DNA of 64,000 nucleotides. It comes from Isoptericola peretonis (lineage in GTDB: Bacteria; Actinomycetota; Actinomycetes; Actinomycetales; Cellulomonadaceae). A program made the translations under genes and the position numbers. Below, one piece after another: positions 25,493 through 33,879 of the stretch. Each line of letters begins with the position of its first letter. The first letter of the stretch is position 1. The stretch spans positions 682,001 to 746,000 of the forward strand of contig JALQCY010000002.1 of the NCBI GenBank assembly GCA_023241745.1, given 5' to 3'. Under the pieces are notes generated by a model, which worked only from the letters and a program-made list of their open reading frames with translations, did no database searches and had not been told where the DNA came from.

Positions 25493-28408
25493 TCAGGGAC
25501 GACGGCGCACCAGTCCGGCCAGCTCGACGCGGGTGCGTGCTCCCGACTTCGCCAGCAGGTGCGAGACGTGCGTGCTCACGGTCTTCTCCGTGATCGTGAG
25601 CGCGTCGGCGATCTCGGCGTAGGTCCGACCGACGGCGACGAGGGCGAGCACGTCGCGCTCACGGGTGGTGATCCCGGGGACGACGCCGTCGGGGACGCGG
25701 GCCTCGGCCGGGGCCTCGAGGGGGACGCGCGCCCGTGCGGCGAGGTCGCGCAGGGCCTCGAGGTCCGGGAGGGCCTGCAGCCGGTCGGCCGCGGCCAGCC
25801 CGCGGCGCAGCAGCGCGACCCCGGGTGACCGCGACCCGGCGTCCAGGTACGCCTCCGCCCCGCGGCGGCAGGCGTATGCCGCACCCCAGGCCAGCTCGCC
25901 CGCGGCCAGGGCATCCGCCGCCGCGACCCACAGGCCGCCGTCGTCGGCGCGGCGGGCCCGTGCGGCCTCGGCGCCCGCGAGGGCCTCGAGGCCGCCGATC
26001 TGGGCCTCCAGCAGCGGGGTCGAGGGACCGATGTCGCGCACGACGTGCGGGTAGTCCTCCCGGAAGCGGTCGACCCGCGCGACGACGTCGTCCCGCCCCT
26101 CCGCCGGGGCCTGCGCGGCGAGGTCGGCGAGCGCCCGCAGGGCCAGGGGGACGAGCCACTCCGTCATGGTCGGGGCGGGCCCGTCGCCGGTCAGGCCCCG
26201 CAGGGCCGCGTCGAAGCCCCCCGAGGCGTCGCCGGCGGCGAGCCGCACCTCGGCACGCACGGCATCGAACGGGAGCGCGACGAAGATCGACAGGTCGCCG
26301 AACCGCTCCTCGGCGCGGGCGAGGTGCGCGGCCGCCTCGTCCGCACGCCCCTGGAGCGCGGCGAGCCGGGCGGCGCAGAGCCGGGCCTTCACGTCGGCGA
26401 TGGGGCCGGGATCGGCGCCGAGCGCGACGCGGAGCACCTCGACGCAACGCCGCCACTCGCCCACCGCGAGCCAGCTGTCGGCCTCGTCGGCGCAGAACGC
26501 GGCGACGAACGGGTGCGGCGCCCCGAGCTCGACCATCCGCTCGCGGGCGGCGCCCAGCATCTCGGCGTACGTCGTCGAGCTGCCCGTCTCGACGGCGTTG
26601 CACTCCCACAGCACGCAGTGCCAGTAGGCCCACCAGTTGCGCGCCCGGGCAGCGACCGCGGCGCCCTCACGCCCGAACGCGACGCCGGCCTCGGCGTCCT
26701 GGGCGAGCACGGCCACGACGGCGTTCGCCGCGAGGGCGTAGGCCAGCGCGTCGTCGTCGCCGGCCTCCCGCGCGATCTCCAGCGCCTCGGCCGCCCTCGG
26801 CTCGAGCCCGTCGACGTCGTGCCACGTGGCGGCGTGGGCGAGCTCGGCGAGCGCCAGGGCATAGGTGCCGCTGCGGGGCTGCGTGCCCGCGAGCCGCACG
26901 GCCTCGCGCATGTCGGCGACGTTCATGAAGGCACGCCCCGTCGAGAACTCCAGGTGCATCCGCCGCACCAGCAGGCGGGCGACGACGAGCGGTTCGACCA
27001 CGGGGTCGACGACGTCGAGCAGGGAGTCGACCGAGCCGAGCTCCTGCTCGAGGAGGCCCGCATCCTTCGCGGCGGTCCGTGACCGCTCCAGCAGGGCGCG
27101 CCGTGACTCGGGGGCTCCCGGCACCAGCGGGTGCAGGTCGAGGGCGCGCGCGAGCAGGCGCTGCTGCTCGGCGGCTCCGCCGCGCTCGGCGACGACGTCC
27201 GCCGCCCGGACGGCGGCCAGGTAGGCGCGTGCCGTGTCCCCGGCCCGGTAGGCGTGATCGGCGAGGGCGACGACGTCGCGCACGTCGGCGCCGCCGGGCT
27301 CGTCCTCCGCGCGGGCGACCGCCTCGGCGGCGACCGCCGCGCACGCGCCGTGCAGGGCATGGCGCCGCGCGTCGTCGAGCGACTGCTCGAGGACCTCCGC
27401 GCCGAGCGGGTGGCGGAACCACAAGGACCCGTGCCGACCCGCCGTGAGCAGTCCCGCGCGCTCGCCCGCGGCCGCCGCCTTCCGGACCATGCCCACCCCG
27501 ATGCCGGAGACCCGCGCCACCCGGTCGGGCTGCGCCGGTGCGCCCAGCACGGCCAGGCTCTCCGCGACCTCCCGCTCCTGCTCCCCGAGGCGGTACCAGG
27601 CGACTGTCACCGCGTCGCGCAGGTCCGCGGAGTAGGAGTCGGGCACGTGCCGGGCGTCCGCGGCGAGCCCGTCGGCCAGAAGGCGGGTGAAGTAGGGGTT
27701 GCCGTGGCCGCGCGCGTACACGTCCTCGACGAGGGACTCGTGCGGCGGGGCGCCCAGGAGCTGGGCGAGCTGCTCGGCGGTGGCGACGCGGTCGAGGGAG
27801 GCCAGCCGGAGCTCGGTACAGGCGGGCATCCGCCGCACGTCCGCGAGCCAGCGCCGCACCCGCTGCTCGGGCGAGTCCTCGCCGCTGCGCACGGTGGCGA
27901 GCAGGACGCGCGGGCCGCGGCGCGCGCCCGCGACGAGGTAGAGCAGGGCGTCGAGGGTGCTGCTGTCCGCCCACTGCAGGTCGTCCACGAAGAGGACGAC
28001 GCGGTCGGCGCGTCCCAGGCCCTCGAGCCGGTCGAGCCACTCGTCGAGCCGGGCCGTGCCCGCGTCCTCGAGGAGCTCGCCGTGACGCCCGTCGCCACCG
28101 TCGTCACGGGCGTGCGCCCGGCCCCCGGAGGTGCTCCCCCGGATCGCCTCGCGCAGGGGCAGGAAGGGGCTCGAGACCGTGGTGAGGGGCAGGCAGGGCG
28201 CACGGAGCGCGGTCAGGGGCACCGGCGACCCGGCCACGGCGGCCTCGATCGCCGACTCGACGAGCGCCGTCTTGCCCACCCCGGCGTCGCCCTCGACGAG
28301 CACGGCGCGTGCGGGACCCTCCGCCGCCGCCATCAGCATGGAGGTCAGGCGGGAGAGCTCCGGCCCTCGCCCGACGAGCGTCGTCGGCGGGCCGGCGGTC
28401 CCGGACAT
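25493..28408 (-). CDS. large ATP-binding LuxR-family regulator (LAL type)
   Basis: A 971-residue STAND-like regulator. The N-terminal AAA/NB-ARC-like ATPase has Walker A GDAGVGKT (residues 40-47) and Walker B VVLFVDDLQWAD. A long helical TPR-like middle senses an unknown signal. The C-terminal LuxR HTH is GITTRERDVLALVAVGRTYAEIADALTITEKTVSTHV (split here across about residues 903-940). Such MalT-like/LAL proteins activate transcription when ligand and ATP drive oligomerisation. It is monocistronic, convergent with the ATP-grasp operon; nothing shows that it controls it. ATG at 28408. Confidence 0.92.
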   Translation of the reverse strand: MSGTAGPPTTLVGRGPELSRLTSMLMAAAEGPARAVLVEGDAGVGKTALVESAIEAAVAGSPVPLTALRAPCLPLTTVSSPFLPLREAIRGSTSGGRAHARDDGGDGRHGELLEDAGTARLDEWLDRLEGLGRADRVVLFVDDLQWADSSTLDALLYLVAGARRGPRVLLATVRSGEDSPEQRVRRWLADVRRMPACTELRLASLDRVATAEQLAQLLGAPPHESLVEDVYARGHGNPYFTRLLADGLAADARHVPDSYSADLRDAVTVAWYRLGEQEREVAESLAVLGAPAQPDRVARVSGIGVGMVRKAAAAGERAGLLTAGRHGSLWFRHPLGAEVLEQSLDDARRHALHGACAAVAAEAVARAEDEPGGADVRDVVALADHAYRAGDTARAYLAAVRAADVVAERGGAAEQQRLLARALDLHPLVPGAPESRRALLERSRTAAKDAGLLEQELGSVDSLLDVVDPVVEPLVVARLLVRRMHLEFSTGRAFMNVADMREAVRLAGTQPRSGTYALALAELAHAATWHDVDGLEPRAAEALEIAREAGDDDALAYALAANAVVAVLAQDAEAGVAFGREGAAVAARARNWWAYWHCVLWECNAVETGSSTTYAEMLGAARERMVELGAPHPFVAAFCADEADSWLAVGEWRRCVEVLRVALGADPGPIADVKARLCAARLAALQGRADEAAAHLARAEERFGDLSIFVALPFDAVRAEVRLAAGDASGGFDAALRGLTGDGPAPTMTEWLVPLALRALADLAAQAPAEGRDDVVARVDRFREDYPHVVRDIGPSTPLLEAQIGGLEALAGAEAARARRADDGGLWVAAADALAAGELAWGAAYACRRGAEAYLDAGSRSPGVALLRRGLAAADRLQALPDLEALRDLAARARVPLEAPAEARVPDGVVPGITTRERDVLALVAVGRTYAEIADALTITEKTVSTHVSHLLAKSGARTRVELAGLVRRRP

Positions 28409-28532
28409 GCCTCCAGGATCGCACCGTACGGGGCCTCAGGGGTCGGGGGCGCGATCTCAGGGGCAGATCCCGACGCCGCGGGGTACGCGCCGGGGACACG
28501 ATCGCGTCAACGACGCTCTCTGGAGGCTTCCC

Positions 28533-28766
28533 ATGTCCGTCATCCGTCTCGTTCCCACCCTCTGCGCCCTCGGTCTCGTGGCCACGGTCGCACTGACTCC
28601 CGGACCCGCCCTCGCCGCCGAGATCGGTGCGGGCGCCACCGTCTCGCCGCCCTCGTGCGCGCTGGAGCGCGTCGGCGACCGCTTCGTCCGCTGCGACATC
28701 CCCACCGGCGACGGCCGGTCCGCCCCGGCACACGTCGTCGAGTGGAACCCTGGCTCCCTCCGGTAG
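28533..28766 (+). CDS. small secreted protein
   Basis: A 77-residue ORF with a strong ribosome-binding site (TGGAGG at 28521-28526) and an N-terminal signal peptide MSVIRLVPTLCALGLVATVA, probably cut after PALAA. The mature part is about 48 residues with two cysteines (PPSCALE, VRCDIP), which may form a disulfide, and ends VEWNPGSLR. I do not recognise a family. It is divergent from the LAL regulator and 26 bases upstream of a TetR gene on the same strand. Confidence 0.7.
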   Translation: MSVIRLVPTLCALGLVATVALTPGPALAAEIGAGATVSPPSCALERVGDRFVRCDIPTGDGRSAPAHVVEWNPGSLR

Positions 28767-28792
28767 CGCGACGCTCCGGGTAGGTTGGCGGC

Positions 28793-29458
28793 GTGAGCGC
28801 ACCGGGGGACGCACGGCAGGACGACGCGCCGCCCCGGCGCGGCTACGCCAAGGGGAACGCCCGGCGGGCGCAGATCCTGGACCAGGTGCTGCGGATGGTC
28901 GCGGAGCAGGGGGTGGACGCGTCCTCCCTGCGGTCGGTCGCGGACGCGCTCGGCATCTCTCACGCGGCGCTGCGGCACTACTTCCCCAGCCGCGACGACC
29001 TGCTCGTCGCCGTCTACCACGAGCACGAGGCGCAGCGCGGCGGCAAGGGCGGGCCGCCGAGGTCGGTGGTCGGGGGCATGCGCGAGAGCGCGGTGCTCAA
29101 CCGGGAGGTCCCGGGGCTGGTCCAGCTCTACACGACCCTCGCCGGCGACGCGGTGGGCGAGGGGCACCCGGTGACACGGGAGTTCGTCCGCGCCCGGTTC
29201 GCGCGCCTCCGGGCCGACCTCGCCGAGAAGGTGCGCGCGGACCAGGAGGCGGGCCGCATCGACCCCGGTGTCGACGCCGGCGACCTCGCCGCCCTGGCGA
29301 TCGCGGCGTCGGACGGCATCCAGGTGCAGTGGCTGCTCGACCCCGAGGCGGTCGACGGCGCGCGGGTGCTCGAGCTGCTGGAGCGGCTGGTGCCCCCTCC
29401 TCCGCCGACGTCTCCGACCTCCCCGACGCACCCGGCAGGGGACGCCGCCGACGCCTGA
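28793..29458 (+). CDS. TetR-family transcriptional regulator
   Basis: A 221-residue regulator. The HTH spans residues 25-70: RRAQILDQVLRMVAEQG, SLRSVADALGISHAALRHYFPSRDDLL. The remainder is a helical ligand domain with VQLYTTLAGDAV and QVQWLLDPEAVDG, a pattern often seen in TetR regulators near sugar dehydrogenase genes, and a Pro/Thr-rich tail. GTG start at 28793. It converges on the Gfo/Idh dehydrogenase gene, with a 31-bp inverted repeat between. Its target and ligand are unknown; the adjacent sugar-oxidation pair is a reasonable guess. Confidence 0.92.
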   Translation: MSAPGDARQDDAPPRRGYAKGNARRAQILDQVLRMVAEQGVDASSLRSVADALGISHAALRHYFPSRDDLLVAVYHEHEAQRGGKGGPPRSVVGGMRESAVLNREVPGLVQLYTTLAGDAVGEGHPVTREFVRARFARLRADLAEKVRADQEAGRIDPGVDAGDLAALAIAASDGIQVQWLLDPEAVDGARVLELLERLVPPPPPTSPTSPTHPAGDAADA

Positions 29459-29473
29459 CCGGCGAGCGGAACC

Positions 29474-29539
29474 GCCTTCCAGCACGCGATCCCTCGCGCC
29501 ATCGGGCTCGATGGCGCGAGGGATCGCGTGCTGGAAGGC
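29474..29539. repeat. perfect 31-bp inverted repeat (long hairpin)
   Basis: Arms 29474-29504 and 29509-29539 are exactly complementary over 31 bases with a 4-base loop (GGCT). The element fills the gap between the convergent TetR and Gfo/Idh genes. It begins GCCTTCCAGCACGCG and ends with the reverse complement. There is no T-run, but so stable a stem could end transcription in both directions. No second copy was noticed in this window. Confidence 0.9.
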
Positions 29540-29551
29540 AGGCGGCGAAGG

Positions 29552-30649
29552 TCAGAAGGTCGACGCCGCCGGGTCGAAGTCCTCGGGCAGCGGCGGCGGC
29601 GCGTCGACGGCCGCGGCCAGGTCGACCGCCGTCCCCGAGTCGGCCGCGTCGCGGATCGCGAGGAGCACGTCGAGCACGTGCAGCGCGAGGGCGCCGGACG
29701 CCCGCTCGGGCCGGCCGGCGCGGATCGCCCGTGCCAGCTCGACGACGCCTGTCCCGCGGCCCCACGTGGACCCGGTCGCGGGGATGGTCTCGGGCTCGTC
29801 CTGGCCGTACCGCCACAGGGTGGAGTCGCCGTCGAACACGTTCGGGTCGGGCAGCACGATCGTGCCCGTCGTGCCGTTGATCTCGACGAACCCGGCGCGC
29901 GGCAGGGCGTGCTGGAACGAGAACGTCGACTGCGCCGACTGGCCGCCGCGGAACTGGATGAGCGCCGCGTGGTGGGTCGGGACCTCGACGGGGAAGGTCG
30001 CGCCGGCACGGGGGCCGGAGGCGATCGTCCGCTTCTCGACCGACTTCGACGACACGGCCTGCACGCGCGAGGCGCCGCCGAGCGCGTGCACGAGGGTCGT
30101 GACGTAGTACGGCCCCATGTCGAACAGCGGGCCGGCACCCGTCGCGTACAGGAAGTCGGGGTCCGGGTGCCACGCCTCCGGGCCCGGCACGTGGAACATG
30201 GTCGTGGCCGTGAGCGGCTCGCCGATGTCCCCGCGGGCGATGGCGCGCAGCGCCGACTGGATGCCGGCGCCGAGCACGGTGTCGGGGGCGCACGCGACGC
30301 GCAGGCCCCTGGCCTCGGCCGCGGCGAGCAGCGCGGCGGCCGACGCGTGGTCGGTCGCGACCGGCTTCTCGCTCCACACGTGCTTGCCGGCAGCCACGAT
30401 CTGGTGGCCCACCTCGGCGTGCACGGCCGGGATGGTGAGGTTCACGACGATCTCGATGTCGTCGCGGGCGAGCAGCTCCTCGACCGTGCCCGACGACTGC
30501 ACCCCGTACTTCTCCGCCTGGGCCTGCGCGCGGTCGAGCAGCACGTCGGCGACCATGCGGACCTCGACGTCGGCGAACTGCGTGAGGTTCTCGAGGTACT
30601 GCGTCGAGATGTTCCCGGCACCGATGATGCCGACGCCCACGCGGCTCAC
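29552..30649 (-). CDS. Gfo/Idh/MocA-family dehydrogenase
   Basis: A 365-residue NAD(P)-dependent oxidoreductase. The Rossmann motif GIIGAGNIS is at the N-terminus, the family signature SEKPVATD follows (Lys-Pro catalytic region), and GPLFDMGPYYVTTLVHALG is the conserved C-domain helix. These enzymes oxidise sugars, inositols or sugar acids. The GTG start at 30649 overlaps the stop of the isomerase gene (GTGA), so the pair act together, probably interconverting and oxidising a keto-sugar or inositol. The huge upstream open frame to 32653 crosses the isomerase and GH43 genes and is spurious. Confidence 0.93.
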   Translation of the reverse strand: MSRVGVGIIGAGNISTQYLENLTQFADVEVRMVADVLLDRAQAQAEKYGVQSSGTVEELLARDDIEIVVNLTIPAVHAEVGHQIVAAGKHVWSEKPVATDHASAAALLAAAEARGLRVACAPDTVLGAGIQSALRAIARGDIGEPLTATTMFHVPGPEAWHPDPDFLYATGAGPLFDMGPYYVTTLVHALGGASRVQAVSSKSVEKRTIASGPRAGATFPVEVPTHHAALIQFRGGQSAQSTFSFQHALPRAGFVEINGTTGTIVLPDPNVFDGDSTLWRYGQDEPETIPATGSTWGRGTGVVELARAIRAGRPERASGALALHVLDVLLAIRDAADSGTAVDLAAAVDAPPPLPEDFDPAASTF

Positions 30650-31446
30650 CTGTCGTTCTCCTGCAGCCAGGCGAGCGACGCCGCGATGCCCTCGAAGACG
30701 TCGCCGGCGTAGGAGTCGAACTCGACCACGCGGATCGCCTGCGGCGCCGCGGCGAGGATCGCCGGCACGTCGACGTCGCCCTGGCCGGCGGGCACCTGGT
30801 TCTCGTAGGCGGCCTTGAGCGCGGGCGGCACGTCGAGCGCGCTCTCGCTGGAGGGCAGCACGGTGGCGATGTCGCCGGACACCTCGCCGTCCTTGACGTG
30901 GATGGCGACGACGCGGTCCCCGAGGGTCTTCAGGACGGCGGGCGCGTCGGCGCCGCCCACGGTCGCCCAGAAGGTGTCGACCTCGAGCACGGCCTCGGGG
31001 GCGAGGTGCTCGGCGAAGATCTCGAAGACCGTGCGGCCGTCGACCTTGTTCGTGAACTCCCACTGGTGGTTGTGGTAGCCGAAGCGCAGGCCGTGCGAGG
31101 CGGCACGGACCGTCAGCTCGTTGACGCGGTCCGCGATCCGCTTCGCGTCGTCGGCGGTCTGCCAGCGCTCGGTCGGCACGAACGGGTCGATGACGATGCC
31201 GATGCCGAGGCGAGCGGCGGCGTCGAAGACGACGTCGGGGTCGGCGGCGTCGATGACGGCGGCGTGCCCCGACGGCGCGGCGAGGCCGGTCGCGGCGAGG
31301 GCGCGCTCGAAGTCGGCGACGCGCTCGACGAACGCGTACGGCTCGACCTGCTCGTACCCGATCTCGCGGACGCGGGCGACGGCGGCGTCGAGGTCGGCCG
31401 CGACGGCATCCCGCAGCGAGTACAGCTGCACGGATGTGCTGGACAT
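30646..31446 (-). CDS. sugar phosphate isomerase/epimerase family protein
   Basis: A 266-residue TIM barrel of the xylose-isomerase-like/AP-endonuclease-2 superfamily. Metal-site landmarks are GYHNHQWEF (His), EVDTFWATVGG (Glu/Asp) and AIHVKDGEV (His/Lys), plus VEFDSYAGD near the end. Members isomerise or epimerise sugars, inosose or hydroxypyruvate. The ATG at 31446 has an AAAGGAG site upstream. It is the first gene of the pair with the Gfo/Idh dehydrogenase, and is divergent from the secreted GH43 enzyme, suggesting one plant-sugar utilisation locus. Confidence 0.93.
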   Translation of the reverse strand: MSSTSVQLYSLRDAVAADLDAAVARVREIGYEQVEPYAFVERVADFERALAATGLAAPSGHAAVIDAADPDVVFDAAARLGIGIVIDPFVPTERWQTADDAKRIADRVNELTVRAASHGLRFGYHNHQWEFTNKVDGRTVFEIFAEHLAPEAVLEVDTFWATVGGADAPAVLKTLGDRVVAIHVKDGEVSGDIATVLPSSESALDVPPALKAAYENQVPAGQGDVDVPAILAAAPQAIRVVEFDSYAGDVFEGIAASLAWLQENDR

Positions 31447-31687
31447 CTGGAGCTCCTTTGGCGTGATCGATGGTCCGACTTCCGCCGATCGAAGCGCAGA
31501 AGCGCGTCACATCACGCCGGAAGCCTGCGCAGAGCCTACTCCCAAAACTTCCCAGTGGAAGGTTTGTCCTGTCGCTCTTCCGGTCGAGCCGCGCCCTCAC
31601 CTCGTCGACCGTGAGACAACGCTGTATCATTTCGGACGCCGCTGGCAACGATGCCTCGGCTACCACCCCATTGCTGGAGGAGCAACG

Positions 31688-32707
31688 TTGCATCACTCCC
31701 GGAGAAGCGAGACCATCACCCGCCGCACAGTTCTCGCCGCGGTCGGCGGGCTCGGCGCCGCCGTCGCCCTGAGCGCGGCGCCGGGCGCGGCCGCCGCACC
31801 ACGCGGGTACCGCAACCCGGTCGTGCCGACCAACAACCCTGACCCCGCCGTGCTCGCCGCCGACGGAGCGTTCTACCTCTACGCCACCAACGGGGCGGCG
31901 GGCGTGATGCCGGTGCTCACCTCGCCCGACCTCGTCTCCTGGGCACCCGTCGGCGACGGGATGCCACGCCTCGCTCCGTGGTGCCGGCCTGGTCGCCACT
32001 GGGCTCCCGAGGTGATCGCCGTGGGCGACCGCTACCTGTCCTACTACACCGCCTGGCGTGCCGACCTCGACCAGCAGGCCGTCTCGGTGGCCGTCTCCGA
32101 CTCGCCCGCCGGCCCCTTCGTCGACGAGCGCTCCGCGCCGCTGATCGACCAGTCCACCGAGGGCGGCAGCATCGACGCCTCCCCGTTCCGGGACACGGAC
32201 GGCTCGCTCTGGCTGCTGTGGAAGAACGACGGCAACCACGACGGCCTCCCGTCGTACATCTACCTGCAGCGCCTCTCCGAGGACGGTCTCGAGCTGGTCG
32301 GCGAACGGCGCCGGTTGTTCGGGATGGACCAGCCGTACGAGACCTACACCATCGAGGGCGCCTCGGTGATCGTCCACAAGGGCCGCTACTACTGCTTCTA
32401 CTCGACCGGCGAGTACTGGAACGACACCTACGGCGTGTGCTGGGCGAGCGCTCCGACGATCACCGGTCCGTGGACCAAGCAGGGTGACGGCCCGATCCTG
32501 GCCAGCAACGACGTGGCAGCCGGGTCGGGGCACGGCATGCCGATCAAGGTCGGCGCGCACTGGTGGTACGTCTACCACGCCTGGCAGCCCGACCACGTCA
32601 ACGAGGACCCGGGCCGGCTCGTCTGGCTGTCCCGGATCGTGTTCACCGGTCACGGGCCCGTGATCGACGGGCCGACGGTCGACAACGCGGTCGCGCCACG
32701 ACCCTGA
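31688..32707 (+). CDS. secreted glycoside hydrolase family 43 enzyme
   Basis: A 339-residue five-bladed beta-propeller glycosidase. The start is TTG 31688, chosen because GGAGGA lies 6 bases before it and the export signal begins here. A Tat-like signal (ITRRTVLAAVGGLGAAVALS, then AAPGAAAAP) shows export. GH43 residues are visible: base Asp52 in NNPDPAV, Asp163 in SIDASPF, and acid Glu223 in YTIEGAS. The family cuts arabinofuranosides or xylosides. The ORF is open far upstream, but that part is not protein-like. Confidence 0.9.
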   Translation: MHHSRRSETITRRTVLAAVGGLGAAVALSAAPGAAAAPRGYRNPVVPTNNPDPAVLAADGAFYLYATNGAAGVMPVLTSPDLVSWAPVGDGMPRLAPWCRPGRHWAPEVIAVGDRYLSYYTAWRADLDQQAVSVAVSDSPAGPFVDERSAPLIDQSTEGGSIDASPFRDTDGSLWLLWKNDGNHDGLPSYIYLQRLSEDGLELVGERRRLFGMDQPYETYTIEGASVIVHKGRYYCFYSTGEYWNDTYGVCWASAPTITGPWTKQGDGPILASNDVAAGSGHGMPIKVGAHWWYVYHAWQPDHVNEDPGRLVWLSRIVFTGHGPVIDGPTVDNAVAPRP

Positions 32708-32730
32708 CGCGGTGCGATGATTCCGGGCCC

Positions 32731-32770
32731 GGCGGGCGGTCTCCCCTCACGACCAGGGACCCCGCCCGCC
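32731..32770 (+). terminator. strong hairpin after GH43, abutting the next ribosome-binding site
   Basis: Arms 32731-32745 and 32756-32770 pair at 13 of 15 positions (outer nine bases GGCGGGCGG perfect) around a 10-base loop. The right arm ends exactly where the AGGAGG of the next gene begins (32771). It may terminate GH43 transcripts or affect ribosome access to the reductase gene. Confidence 0.5.
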
Positions 32771-32780
32771 AGGAGGAATC

Positions 32781-33428
32781 ATGGGCCTCATCCATCTCGA
32801 GCTGTTCGCGACCCTCGACCTCGTCGCCCAGGCCCCCGGCGGGCCCGACGAGGACCCGGAGGGCTTCCCGTTCGGCGGCTGGCAGGCACCGCTGCTCGAC
32901 GACGTGGGCGGTGCCCAGATCGACGCCGCCTACGCCGAGGGCACGGACGCCCTGCTGCTCGGCCGGCGGACGTACGACATCTTCGCCGCCTACTGGCCCC
33001 ACCAGTCCGGGGGCCCGGACGACGGCATCGCGACCCTCTTCAACCGCGTCCCGAAGTACGTCGCCTCCCGCGGCACGCCCGACCTCTCCTGGGCGGGGTC
33101 CACGCAGCTCGGCCCGGACCTGCCGGCCGCCGTGCGCGAGATCCGCGACCGGCACGAGCACGTGCGTGTCGTCGGCAGCCTGGACCTCGTCCAGACCCTG
33201 CTGCGCGAGCGGCTCTTCGACCGCCTCGACCTGTGGGTGCACCCGATCGTCCTCGGGGTCGGCAAGAAGGTCTTCGCCGAGGGCGCCGTGCCCACGAACC
33301 TCACGCTCCTCGAGCCACCGGCCGCCGGGCCCTCGGGCACCGTGTACCTGCACTACGCGCTCGCCGACGGCGTCCCCGCCACCGGGGACATGGGCGAGCC
33401 CGACCGCGGCGTCGGCCAGGGGGCCTGA
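32781..33428 (+). CDS. dihydrofolate-reductase-family (RibD C-terminal-like) protein
   Basis: A 215-residue protein of the RibD_C/DHFR superfamily: LFATLDLVAQAPGG at the N-terminus, LLLGRRTYDIFAAYWP (the NADPH-contacting GRxTY motif), and WVHPIVLGVGKKVF near the end. These small reductases, often annotated YwjB/YyaP-like, have no defined substrate and are unlikely to be the true folate or riboflavin enzyme; the riboflavin RibD is at 43.5-44.6 kb. AGGAGG precedes ATG 32781 at short spacing. It converges on arfB. Confidence 0.9.
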   Translation: MGLIHLELFATLDLVAQAPGGPDEDPEGFPFGGWQAPLLDDVGGAQIDAAYAEGTDALLLGRRTYDIFAAYWPHQSGGPDDGIATLFNRVPKYVASRGTPDLSWAGSTQLGPDLPAAVREIRDRHEHVRVVGSLDLVQTLLRERLFDRLDLWVHPIVLGVGKKVFAEGAVPTNLTLLEPPAAGPSGTVYLHYALADGVPATGDMGEPDRGVGQGA

Positions 33429-33434
33429 CGACCC

Positions 33435-33872
33435 TCAGTCCAGCGGGGGACGCCTCGACCGCTTGACCGCCGCGCGGCGCTTCTTCCCGTCGATCCGCCG
33501 TTCGACGGACCCGCGGGTCGGGCGCGTCGCGCGCCGACGCGGGCCGGGCGGCGCGAGTGCCTCGGCGACGAGCGCGGCCAGACGGTCCCGGGCGTCGTCC
33601 CGGTTGCGCAGCTGCGCGCGGTGCCGCGACGCCACGACGGTCACCGCCCCGCCGACGGCGCGCGACGCCAGCCGCTCGAGGATCCGTGCCCGCTGCGCCT
33701 CCGTCAGGACCGTGGAGGCAGCGACGTCCCACGACAGCTCGACCCGCGAGTCCGCCGTGTTCACCCCCTGACCGCCGGGGCCCGAGGAACGCGAGAAGCG
33801 CCAGGAGAGCTCCCGCTCCGGGATCAGGAGGGCGGACGTCACGCGCAGTCCGCCGCGGGCGTCGTCGGGCAT
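33435..33872 (-). CDS. arfB: alternative ribosome-rescue factor ArfB (peptidyl-tRNA hydrolase)
   Basis: A 145-residue YaeJ/ArfB protein. The release-factor catalytic GGQ motif appears in SSGPGGQGVNTADSRVEL (about residues 30-47). The basic C-terminal tail (RRIDGKKRRAAVKRSRR) is the part that enters the empty mRNA channel. It frees ribosomes stalled without a stop codon by hydrolysing peptidyl-tRNA. The length is normal for the family. ATG at 33872. It is followed closely on the left by a convergent reductase and on the right by an MFS gene of the same strand whose stop is 8 bases away. Confidence 0.95.
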   Translation of the reverse strand: MPDDARGGLRVTSALLIPERELSWRFSRSSGPGGQGVNTADSRVELSWDVAASTVLTEAQRARILERLASRAVGGAVTVVASRHRAQLRNRDDARDRLAALVAEALAPPGPRRRATRPTRGSVERRIDGKKRRAAVKRSRRPPLD

Positions 33873-33879
33873 CCGACCA

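Noticed and set aside
29552..32653. A 1,033-codon minus-strand frame ending in the Gfo/Idh gene
   Set aside because: Everything upstream of GTG 30649 is antisense to GH43 or out of frame with the isomerase, with no family motifs.
33435..33872. Peptide chain release factor RF1/RF2
   Set aside because: The GGQ domain is present but the codon-recognition domain is absent and the tail is basic, so it is ArfB.
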